Shown: piece after piece, positions 7,113 to 13,139 of the stretch
How positions within the stretch are numbered: position 1 is the stretch's first letter
Layout: each line of letters begins with the position of its first letter
Assembly: GCA_003599475.1 (NCBI GenBank)
Contig: QZKK01000165.1
Location: 1 to 13,139 of the forward strand
Length of the DNA: 13,139 nucleotides
Origin: Desulfobacteraceae bacterium
Lineage (GTDB): Bacteria > Desulfobacterota > Desulfobacteria > Desulfobacterales > SURF-15
Direction of reading: 5' to 3'
Notes under the pieces: generated by a model
Databases searched by the model: none
What the model was told of the DNA's origin: nothing
What the model saw: only the letters and a program-made list of their open reading frames with translations
Made by a program: the position numbers and the translations under genes

Positions 7113-7418
7113 GGTGTCAGGTGTCGGGTTTCGGGTGTCAGGCGCCGGCCGTGCCGGGCGGCGGCCGGCTCGTGTGAAACTTCACCCCGCTCAAAGAAAA
7201 TTCCAAATTCCAAGCACCAAAAACCAAACAATAAGACAAAGTATTCAAATGAAGAAATAATCAAACGAAGCTCATATGAAACTTCCGACTGCCGTCTGGA
7301 GCTGTTTGAAATTTGATTATTGGGATTTGAATATTATTTGAAATTTGATGCTTGGGATTTGGGATTTTTGCCGGCCAGCGGCCGGCCTGACACTGAAACC
7401 TGACACCTGAAACCTGCT
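7113..7418. repeat. Large composite imperfect inverted repeat between dctP and dctQ
   Basis: This 306-bp gene-free stretch is organised as mirrored arms. Outer arms: CAGGTGTCGGGTTTCGGG-type words run into a GC-rich hairpin on the left (7118-7169), matched by the reverse complement on the right (7370-7409), whose hairpin is GCCGGCC-AGC-GGCCGGC. Inner arms: AAAATTCCAAATTCCAAGCA (left, 7197 on) matches AAAATCCCAAATCCCAAGCA in the reverse complement of the right side (up to 7369). Near the centre, AATAATCAAA (7254-7263) pairs with TTTGATTATT (7312-7321). TTTGAAATTTGAT also occurs twice directly (7305, 7337). No coding potential, transposase or obvious target duplication is seen. In RNA it could fold into a long structure separating dctP from dctQM. 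Confidence 0.75.
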
Positions 7419-7967
7419 ATGGTTCCTATGGGTCGCATCGCATCTTACCTCAACCGTGTCGCCTCCATCCAGGCGAACCTGTGCGCCTGGAGCATGATCC
7501 TGCTCGGGGTCTCGATGACCTTTACCATCCTGATTCAGATCTTTTTCCGGTTTGTGATTTATCGTCCGGTTCCCTGGAGCGAAGAGCTCGCCCGCTACCT
7601 CATGGTCTGGATGGGGATGCTCGGGAGCGTGATCGCTCTCCGGAAGGGAAGGCATATCGGAGTGACTTTTCTCATGGACAAACTCCGCGGGGGGAAAAAG
7701 TTGGCTGCAGACCGTCTGGTTCAGTCCGCCCTGATCGGTTTCCTGGCGGTTATCGGGTGGCAAGGGGCGAGTTTAACGGTCTTCAATGCATCCCAGCTTT
7801 CGGCCGCCATGGAGATTCCCATGAGTATCCCGTATGCCGCGATTCCGGTCGGGGCGGCGATGATGATCATCGAGCAGCTCGCCGGGATGCTTCAGTATAA
7901 ATCCGAAGCATGCAATCGATCGGATGCCGTGTTCGATCTGCCTGAACGGCGCGGAGGCGGATTATGA
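7419..7967 (+). CDS. dctQ: TRAP transporter small membrane subunit (DctQ family)
   Basis: The 182-residue protein has the four hydrophobic segments of DctQ: about 22-44, 58-76, 99-118 and 140-158. It carries the family's FRFVIYRPVPWSEELARYLMVW stretch in two pieces, FRFVIYRP and WSEELARYLMVWMGMLGS, followed by RKGRHIGV. DctQ pairs with DctM in the inner membrane to drive Na+-dependent uptake of DctP-bound solute. Its TGA overlaps the dctM ATG (ATGA), as in most TRAP operons. The start at 7419 directly abuts the inverted repeat and has no Shine-Dalgarno; the in-frame ATG at 7428 is no better. The last 20 or so residues are hydrophilic and not recognisable. The family is clear from the membrane pattern, the motifs and the position. 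Confidence 0.93.
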   Translation: MVPMGRIASYLNRVASIQANLCAWSMILLGVSMTFTILIQIFFRFVIYRPVPWSEELARYLMVWMGMLGSVIALRKGRHIGVTFLMDKLRGGKKLAADRLVQSALIGFLAVIGWQGASLTVFNASQLSAAMEIPMSIPYAAIPVGAAMMIIEQLAGMLQYKSEACNRSDAVFDLPERRGGGL

Positions 7968-9244
7968 CGGTGCTGCTGGCCGTCGTCTTTCTTCTGACTC
8001 TTGCCCTGGGGTTTCCCGTCGCATTTTGCCTGGGGATCACTTCTTTTGCGGCACTCTGGACAAAAGGGGTCATGCTCAGCCTCATCGCCCAGCGCATCTT
8101 CACGGGCATCGATTCCTTCCCCCTGATGGCCGTACCTTTTTTTGTGCTTGCAGGAGAGTTGATGAATCACGGCGGGACGACGCGGCGCCTCATCGACTTT
8201 TCCAATGTGCTCGTGGGACGGGTTCCCGGCGGCCTGGCGCACACCAATATCGTTGCATCCATGTTTTTCGGAGGCGTCAGCGGATCGGCCGTTGCGGATA
8301 CCGCAGCGTTTGGAACCATACTGGTTCCGGAAATGATCCGCAAGGGGTTTCATCCCGGATTCAGCGCTGCGGTTACGGCGGCCTCCTCCACCATGGGCCC
8401 CATCATTCCTCCCTCCATTTTCATGGTGATCATGGGGGTCACGACGGGGCTTTCCATCGGAGGTCTCTTTGTCGCAGGGATCGTTCCGGGTCTGATGCTC
8501 GGATTGTCCATGATGGCCTTAAGCTACTATATGGCCGTACGATATCGATATCCGAAAGAGAGCGATCCTTTCAGTATACCGCGCCTGCTTCGGGGTTTTG
8601 TCTCGGCGGGGCCTGCACTTCTCGCCCCGCTGATCATCCTCGGGGGGATTCTGGGAGGGATCTTTACTCCGACCGAAGCGGCCGCCGTGGCGGTGCTCTA
8701 CGCCTTTTTTCTCGGCACCCTGATCTACCGCGAGCTTTCCATCCGGAAAATGCTCGACATTTTCGTCCAATCCGGAACCACGACTGCGGTTTTGCTGCTG
8801 ATCATCGGGATGGCGAACATCTTTTCATGGGTGCTGACGGCAGAGCAGATTCCGACCCGGATCGCCCAGTCCTTGCTGTCGATCACGGAGAACCGGTATG
8901 CGATACTTCTGCTGATCAATATCTTTCTGCTCTTTATCGGGATGTTTCTGGAGGGAGGCGCCGCCATCATCATCCTGGCCCCCACCCTCCTTTCGGTCGC
9001 AGCGGCTGTCGGAGTGGACCCTCTTCATTTCGGGCTGGTGATGGTGCTGAACATCGTTATCGGGCTGCTGACCCCGCCTCTCGGGGTCTGCCTTTTTGTC
9101 GTTGCGGGAGTGACCGGCCTGAACCTGAGCATGATCATCCGATCGATGATGCCTTTTCTGGCGATCGAGATCGCTGTGTTGATGCTGGTGACCTATCTGC
9201 CGTCGGTCATTCTTTTCCTGCCGAGGTTGCTCGGATTTATATAA
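7964..9244 (+). CDS. dctM: TRAP transporter large membrane subunit (DctM family)
   Basis: The 426-residue, strongly hydrophobic protein is at the normal DctM length and should have about 12 membrane segments. Family landmarks are LGFPVAFCLGI near the N-terminus, FPLMAVPFFVLAGELMNHGG, MFFGGVSGSAVADTAAFGTI, VTAASSTMGPIIPPSIFMVI, FTPTEAAAVAVLYA in the middle and VIGLLTPPLGVCLFVVAGV near the end. It forms the solute and Na+ pathway of the transporter. Its ATG overlaps the dctQ stop, so translation is coupled. It ends just before a direct-repeat spacer leading to the aminotransferase gene. The TRAP substrate is set by DctP and remains unidentified. Confidence 0.96.
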   Translation: MTVLLAVVFLLTLALGFPVAFCLGITSFAALWTKGVMLSLIAQRIFTGIDSFPLMAVPFFVLAGELMNHGGTTRRLIDFSNVLVGRVPGGLAHTNIVASMFFGGVSGSAVADTAAFGTILVPEMIRKGFHPGFSAAVTAASSTMGPIIPPSIFMVIMGVTTGLSIGGLFVAGIVPGLMLGLSMMALSYYMAVRYRYPKESDPFSIPRLLRGFVSAGPALLAPLIILGGILGGIFTPTEAAAVAVLYAFFLGTLIYRELSIRKMLDIFVQSGTTTAVLLLIIGMANIFSWVLTAEQIPTRIAQSLLSITENRYAILLLINIFLLFIGMFLEGGAAIIILAPTLLSVAAAVGVDPLHFGLVMVLNIVIGLLTPPLGVCLFVVAGVTGLNLSMIIRSMMPFLAIEIAVLMLVTYLPSVILFLPRLLGFI

Positions 9245-9251
9245 GACGTTG

Positions 9252-9359
9252 CACGTTGAAATCGTTGAAATCGTTGAACGTTGCACGTTGAAATCGTTAC
9301 ACGTTGAAATCGTTGAAATCGTTGAACGCTGAATCTTGAATCTTTGAATCTGGAGTTGA
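9252..9359. repeat. Direct repeats of CGTTGAAAT words, including a 29-bp exact duplication
   Basis: The dctM-aminotransferase spacer is built from CGTTGAAAT, CGTTGAACG and GAATCTT words. A 29-bp stretch is repeated exactly at 9252-9280 and 9300-9328; each copy holds GTTGAAATCGTTGAAATCG. The shared core CACGTTGAAATCGTT also occurs between them, starting at 9284. Toward the gene the pattern drifts to TTGAATCTTTGAATCT, and the Shine-Dalgarno GGAG (9352-9355) is embedded at its end. It is not a CRISPR array: units are contiguous and no unique spacers separate them. Confidence 0.85.
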
Positions 9360-9360
9360 A

Positions 9361-10527
9361 ATGAAAAGCAAAATCGCAGCCTGTGTTCGGGAGGTCGTAC
9401 CCAGTGTCATCCGCCAGATGTCGATTCTGGCATCCAAGTACGATAACGTGATCTCTCTTGGAATCGGTGAGCCGGACTTCCACACGCCGGCTCAAATCTG
9501 TGAAGCGGCGCTGGCCGACGCCAGGGCAGGGCACACGCATTACACCCCCTCCCGGGGAGATGCCGAGCTGCTCGAGGCCCTGCGCCGCCTCATACGGGAG
9601 AAGCGGGGAATCGAGCTGGATATGTCCGAGCTGCTGATCACCCACGGCGGCATGGGCGGGCTGAACGGGTTCCTTCGAGCCGCCCTCGAGCCCGGAGACC
9701 AGGTGCTGGTGCCCGAACCGCATTTTCCCACCTACAAGGCTCAGATCTGTTTTGCCGGAGGGGAGATCGTCTACGTTCCGGTCCGTTATGAAGAAGGGTT
9801 CGTGCTTCAACCGGATGCGGTCCGCAGGGCGCTTACTCCGCGCTGCAAGGTGTTGATTCTAAACTCCCCCAACAACCCGACCGGAAGCATCATGAGCGGA
9901 GAAATCCTGGACGAACTGGCCCGGATTGCCGTCGAGCACGATCTCCTGGTACTCTCCGATGAGGTCTACGAGCGGCTGGTCTTTACCGGCAGGCATGATT
10001 CGATTTACACACGGCCCGGGATGCCGGAGCGGACGGTCGTGGTCAACTCCTTTTCAAAGTCTTACGCCATGACCGGCTGGCGGATGGGATACGCTTACGG
10101 GGCCGCATGGCTGATCGAGGAGATGCTCAAGGTCATCACCTACCAGACAAGCTGCGCCAGCAGTGTCGGGCAGCGAGCGGCTCTGGCCGCATTGCGTGCG
10201 GATGAGCGGATTTTCGAGGAGATGGCCCGGGAGTTCGGCAGGCGATGTGCATACGTCTATGAGCGCCTCCATGCGATCCCCGGCGTTCGCGTGCTGCCTG
10301 CGGCGGGCGCCTTTTATATGTTTCCGGACATCTCGGCCGTCGATTCCGACTGCCGGCGCTTCGCGACGGATCTGATAAAGGAAGAGCAGCTTGTCGTCAT
10401 CCCCGGAGCGGCATTCGGTCCTTCCGGGTGCGGTTTTGTCCGGTTGGCCTGCACGGTGAACATGGAGCGCACGAAGGAAGCGATGGATCGGCTGGAGCGC
10501 TTCATCCGGCGCCGGATTTCCGCTTGA
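9361..10527 (+). CDS. PLP-dependent class I/II aminotransferase (aspartate aminotransferase-like fold)
   Basis: The 388-residue protein is a full-length fold-type I aminotransferase. Visible landmarks are LGIGEPDFHTP (N-terminal substrate loop), HYTPSRGDAELLEALRR, THGGMGGLNG (cofactor phosphate region), NSPNNPTG (about 168-175), LSDEVYERLVF with the Asp that contacts the pyridine nitrogen, and NSFSKSYAMTGWRMGY with K233 as the Schiff-base lysine. The C-terminal FVRLACTVNMER holds the arginine that usually binds the substrate's alpha-carboxylate. It transfers an amino group between an amino acid and a 2-oxo acid; side-chain specificity cannot be read with confidence. GGAG sits 5 nt before the ATG. 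It lies between the TRAP genes and a 2-hydroxyacid oxidase gene, which suggests 2-oxo acid/amino acid exchange on the imported compound. Confidence 0.95.
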   Translation: MKSKIAACVREVVPSVIRQMSILASKYDNVISLGIGEPDFHTPAQICEAALADARAGHTHYTPSRGDAELLEALRRLIREKRGIELDMSELLITHGGMGGLNGFLRAALEPGDQVLVPEPHFPTYKAQICFAGGEIVYVPVRYEEGFVLQPDAVRRALTPRCKVLILNSPNNPTGSIMSGEILDELARIAVEHDLLVLSDEVYERLVFTGRHDSIYTRPGMPERTVVVNSFSKSYAMTGWRMGYAYGAAWLIEEMLKVITYQTSCASSVGQRAALAALRADERIFEEMAREFGRRCAYVYERLHAIPGVRVLPAAGAFYMFPDISAVDSDCRRFATDLIKEEQLVVIPGAAFGPSGCGFVRLACTVNMERTKEAMDRLERFIRRRISA

Positions 10528-10571
10528 ACGGGTTACGGGGTACGGGTCGCGAGTTGCGGTTAGGGCTGCGG
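10528..10571. repeat. GGGTACGG-type short-word repeat in spacer
   Basis: Right after the aminotransferase stop, the spacer runs ACGGGTTACGGGGTACGGG and then CGAGTTGCGGTTAGGG, an imperfect reiteration of GGGTTACGG/GAGTTGCGG words. The Shine-Dalgarno GGGAG (10575-10579) of the next gene follows at once. Nothing else is seen in this 63-bp gap. Confidence 0.5.
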
Positions 10572-10590
10572 AATGGGAGTGAGTTGAAGC

Positions 10591-11964
10591 ATGGAGGAAG
10601 CAGTTTACCGGGACCTCATCGGCATCGTAGGGCCTGAGAACTTCTCAGACAAACTCATCGATCGGGTGTCCTATTCCTATGACGGTTCCTCCTTCAGCCG
10701 GCGGCCGGACTGTGCCGTATGGGCGGGGGATACCTCCCAGATTTCAGCGATCCTGCGCCTTGCCGACCGGCAGCGGATACCGGTGATCGCCCGGGGCGCC
10801 GGCACCGGAATCAGCGGAAACGCCGTTCCTGCAATGGGCGGAATCGTTCTCGACTTGAGCCGGATGAACCGGATCTTGAGCATCCGGATTGCAGACCGGC
10901 TGGCGGTGGTACAGCCGGGGGTCGTATACGACAGCCTGCAGGCGGCGCTTGCACCGCACGGCTTTTTCTTCCCGCCGGATCCGGCAAGCGGGAAGGTCTG
11001 CACCATCGGCGGCAATGCGGCGACGAACGCAGGAGGGATCCGGGGGGCAAAGTACGGAACCACCCGCGACTACGTGCTGGGGCTTCAGGTGGTTTTGGCC
11101 GGCGGCGATGTGATGCGGATCGGTGCCGATACCATGAAAAGCTCCTCCGGCCTCGACCTGGTCAGGCTCTTTGTCGGCTCGGAGGGAATGCTCGGAATAT
11201 TTTCCGAGATCACGCTGAAGATCAGCCCGCGCCCGGCGGCAACGGCAACCGCAACGGCTGTCTTCGACAGGCTGGAAAAGGCTGGAGATGCGGTCACGGC
11301 GATCATGCATTCCGGTGTCACCCCCAGCGCCTTGGAGCTGATGGATACGACCGTCATCGAGATGATCCGAACCCATTCGGAGGTCGACCTCCCGCCGGCG
11401 GCCGCCTTGATCCTTGCAGAAACCGATGGGAGCAGCCGGGAGGATGTGGAAAAGCAGATGGCCCAACTGACCGATCTTTTCGGGGCATGCGGGGCAAAAG
11501 AGATCCGAATCGCCCGATCCGATGCGGAAGCCCGGCAGTTGTGGACGGCAAGAAAGTCCATCGGGGGCTTGATCGGAAGCATCGAATACAGTTTCATGCC
11601 GGAGGATCTGACCGTTCCCATGAGCCGCATCACCGACTACCTGCTCGGATGCCGCGCGATCTCCGGGAAACGGGGGCTTCAGATCCTAAACTTCGGCCAT
11701 GCCGGAGACGGAAACTTTCATACCAACATCCTCTACGATCCCGCCGACCGCGCACATTTGACGCAGCTCGAGCATGCAAGATACGACCTGCACCGCCTGG
11801 CCTGCGACCTGGGGGGCACCCTGACCGGAGAGCACGGGATCGGGATGACAAAGGCCCGTTTCATGCCGCTCGAGCACGATCCGGTCGCATTGAAGGCGAT
11901 GAGGGCGGTAAAAAACGCGCTCGATCCGAACAATATCCTCAATCCGGGGAAGATGGGGCTGTAA
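10591..11964 (+). CDS. GlcD-like FAD-linked oxidase (2-hydroxyacid dehydrogenase family)
   Basis: The 457-residue protein matches the vanillyl-alcohol-oxidase-type flavoenzymes of the GlcD/D-lactate dehydrogenase group. The FAD-binding half (about 35-215) shows RGAGTGISGNAVP (68-80), GGNAATNAGGIRGAKYGTTRD (in the 140-160 region), SSGLDLVRLFVGSEGMLGI and ISPRP. The C-terminal substrate domain has HAGDGNFH (370-377) and GEHGIG (413-418), the metal/substrate histidine motifs, and ends in the family's LDPNNILNPGKM. Such enzymes oxidise D-lactate, glycolate or other 2-hydroxy acids to 2-oxo acids. No Fe-S GlcF partner follows, so its electron acceptor is unclear. GGGAG lies 11 nt before the ATG. 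It closes the same-strand gene run and converges on the monooxygenase-like gene. Confidence 0.94.
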   Translation: MEEAVYRDLIGIVGPENFSDKLIDRVSYSYDGSSFSRRPDCAVWAGDTSQISAILRLADRQRIPVIARGAGTGISGNAVPAMGGIVLDLSRMNRILSIRIADRLAVVQPGVVYDSLQAALAPHGFFFPPDPASGKVCTIGGNAATNAGGIRGAKYGTTRDYVLGLQVVLAGGDVMRIGADTMKSSSGLDLVRLFVGSEGMLGIFSEITLKISPRPAATATATAVFDRLEKAGDAVTAIMHSGVTPSALELMDTTVIEMIRTHSEVDLPPAAALILAETDGSSREDVEKQMAQLTDLFGACGAKEIRIARSDAEARQLWTARKSIGGLIGSIEYSFMPEDLTVPMSRITDYLLGCRAISGKRGLQILNFGHAGDGNFHTNILYDPADRAHLTQLEHARYDLHRLACDLGGTLTGEHGIGMTKARFMPLEHDPVALKAMRAVKNALDPNNILNPGKMGL

Positions 11965-11968
11965 AGAA

Positions 11969-12010
11969 ACGTTCAACGTTCAACGTTCAACGTTCAACGT
12001 TTAACGTTTT
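11969..12010. repeat. Heptamer tandem array ACGTTCA at the convergent gene junction
   Basis: Four exact ACGTTCA units (11969-11996) are followed by ACGTTTA and ACGTTTT. Beyond them come TTTCAGC/TTTTCAGCTC words to about 12042. On the minus strand the array reads as repeated GTTGAACG, related to the spacer at 9252-9359. It fills the gap between the oxidase stop and the monooxygenase-like stop, and the latter stop codon lies inside it. No T-tract terminator was found at this junction. Confidence 0.85.
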
Positions 12011-13139
12011 CAGCTTTCAGCTCCGAGTTTTTCAGCTCCTGAAAGGGTAGGGGGTTCCGAATGAGGCCGGCAGAATCTGGCAGGCGCCGGTCGATGCGCC
12101 CTGCATCCGGTTCAAGTTTCAGGCTCGATCCCGTCGGTTTCGGCGATCCCGAAGCAATGCCCGGCAGCAGCTTCTCGAAGACATACGGGAGGCAATCTTT
12201 CTCCTCCATCGGTTTCCCGCTGATCATCGCGTGGGTGTCGATCCATTCCCTTTTATTTTCTGCGATATAGGTTTCCAGGTCATGGGATTGTAGGAAATTA
12301 TTGGTCCTTTGAGACACCCGCTCTCTTGCGGTCGCATGAAGCCCCGGATGATTTCGGATCAGGGCCAACGCGCCTTCGATGTAATGCGACCACTTCCTTT
12401 CTCCGATCGGTATTTTTTTGATTCCCTCGATATCCTTCAGGCGATCGTATTCAGGGGTGCCGAAGAACAGGATGAACGCATCGACATAGAATTTCACCAT
12501 CTCCAAAACGCTCGATCCGAAAAGGGAATTGAATGCATCTCCGTCGATGTAGGCATCCGCCAGGTACATGAAGTCCTTGTCGATATAGTTGTGGCTGTAC
12601 ATTTCGGGATAGCCGCTCAATTCCGCTGCAGCCGGGGCATTTCTCTCGAATCCGATGCAGTTGACCACGATGTCCGCTTCGATGCGGCGGCCGCCGTTTA
12701 AGAAGATGCCGTTTTCCGACATCCCGGTGACGTTGCCGGTTACCGTTTCGATCTTTTTCAAGAAATGTCCGATAAACCAGATGTCGGACACACTGATCGT
12801 ATGACCTTCGTGCTTGATTTTCCCCATCCAGCACTCGGGCTGGGTGGCGCCGCTCAGTTCATACAGTTTTTTCCAGTACGTCATATTCCGAATATTGCTT
12901 TTCCGGTCGTGCTTGAAAGCCGCATCGTACGGGGTGGTGAAGTTCAGATAGTCGATGATTTTCGGGCATACCGTGCCGTGCCGCCGGCATACCACGGTCA
13001 CATGGCGTGCCCCGGCTTCCAGCGCAGTCCTGGCATTTTCCACCGCAAAGGCTCCCATCCCCACGATGACGACCTTTTTATCGCTCCAATCCAGCCCTTG
13101 GGTCTCATCGGATACCCCGGAGACGATCTTCCCCTGAGA
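11994..13139 (-). CDS. Flavin-containing-monooxygenase-like NAD(P)/FAD oxidoreductase, 5'-truncated by window edge
   Basis: The frame is open to the window edge, and 381 residues of the C-terminal part are visible. KKVVIVGMGAFAVENARTAL is a Rossmann strand with the GxGxxxxE pattern of the NADP-binding domain in flavin-containing and Baeyer-Villiger monooxygenases. ADIVVNCIGFERN matches the later conserved D-x-V-x-x-x-x-G-F/Y strand of that group. The N-terminal FAD-binding motif should lie beyond the window. The family oxygenates soft nucleophiles or ketones with O2, which is odd in a putative anaerobe, so it may act as an O2-independent oxidoreductase. The final residues (about ELKNSELKAENVKR) and the TGA are encoded by the repeat block at 11994-12042, so the native C-terminus seems to have been replaced or extended. 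Superfamily likely; activity unknown. Confidence 0.85.
   Translation of the reverse strand, partial: SQGKIVSGVSDETQGLDWSDKKVVIVGMGAFAVENARTALEAGARHVTVVCRRHGTVCPKIIDYLNFTTPYDAAFKHDRKSNIRNMTYWKKLYELSGATQPECWMGKIKHEGHTISVSDIWFIGHFLKKIETVTGNVTGMSENGIFLNGGRRIEADIVVNCIGFERNAPAAAELSGYPEMYSHNYIDKDFMYLADAYIDGDAFNSLFGSSVLEMVKFYVDAFILFFGTPEYDRLKDIEGIKKIPIGERKWSHYIEGALALIRNHPGLHATARERVSQRTNNFLQSHDLETYIAENKREWIDTHAMISGKPMEEKDCLPYVFEKLLPGIASGSPKPTGSSLKLEPDAGRIDRRLPDSAGLIRNPLPFQELKNSELKAENVKR

Noticed and set aside
7924..9291. 455-codon plus-strand frame overlapping dctM
   Set aside because: Translation is Arg/His/Gly/Ser-rich without membrane segments; the dctM frame has all family motifs.
9252..9359. CRISPR array
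   Set aside because: Repeats are contiguous and of mixed unit length, without unique spacers of constant size or nearby cas genes.
10719..12050. 443-codon plus-strand frame over the GlcD-like gene
   Set aside because: Shadow frame of a GC-rich gene; translation is Arg/Gly/Pro-rich and ends in the repeat block.

Overview
The window looks like chromosomal DNA of an anaerobic, probably sulfate-reducing or syntrophic deltaproteobacterium (Desulfobacterota). This is inferred from gene content, with no marker gene to prove it: an aldehyde:ferredoxin oxidoreductase (AOR) with a small two-cluster ferredoxin, a DctPQM TRAP transporter, and spacers full of short-word repeats of a kind I recall from such genomes. 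Base composition is moderately GC-rich in genes, with AT-rich islands only in some spacers.

Layout. (1) 3-1142: 3' part of a DUF4143-type AAA ATPase (+), then an AT-rich repeat spacer. (2) 1276-2955: a RadD-like superfamily 2 helicase (+). (3) 3035-3505: an EVE-domain protein (-), convergent with the helicase and with its own promoter and a perfect 16-bp palindrome just downstream. (4) 3739-11964: a same-strand run of seven genes: ferredoxin, AOR, dctP, dctQ, dctM, PLP aminotransferase, GlcD-like FAD oxidase. The ferredoxin/AOR and dctQ/dctM pairs overlap; the other spacers are 63-306 bp and hold repeats. (5) 11994-13139: 3' part of a flavin-containing-monooxygenase-like oxidoreductase (-), convergent with the oxidase.

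How the genes could work together (inference): the TRAP system imports a carboxylate. The GlcD-like enzyme and the aminotransferase interconvert hydroxy, oxo and amino acids. The AOR oxidises an aldehyde made from the oxo acid and passes electrons to the ferredoxin. No decarboxylase, CoA ligase or oxoacid oxidoreductase is visible, so the substrate is unknown.

The most unusual non-coding signal is that nearly every spacer in the catabolic run carries its own degenerate short-word repeat family. Examples are a ~300-bp composite inverted repeat between dctP and dctQ, a 29-bp exact direct repeat before the aminotransferase, and a heptamer array (ACGTTCA) that supplies the stop codon of the last gene.
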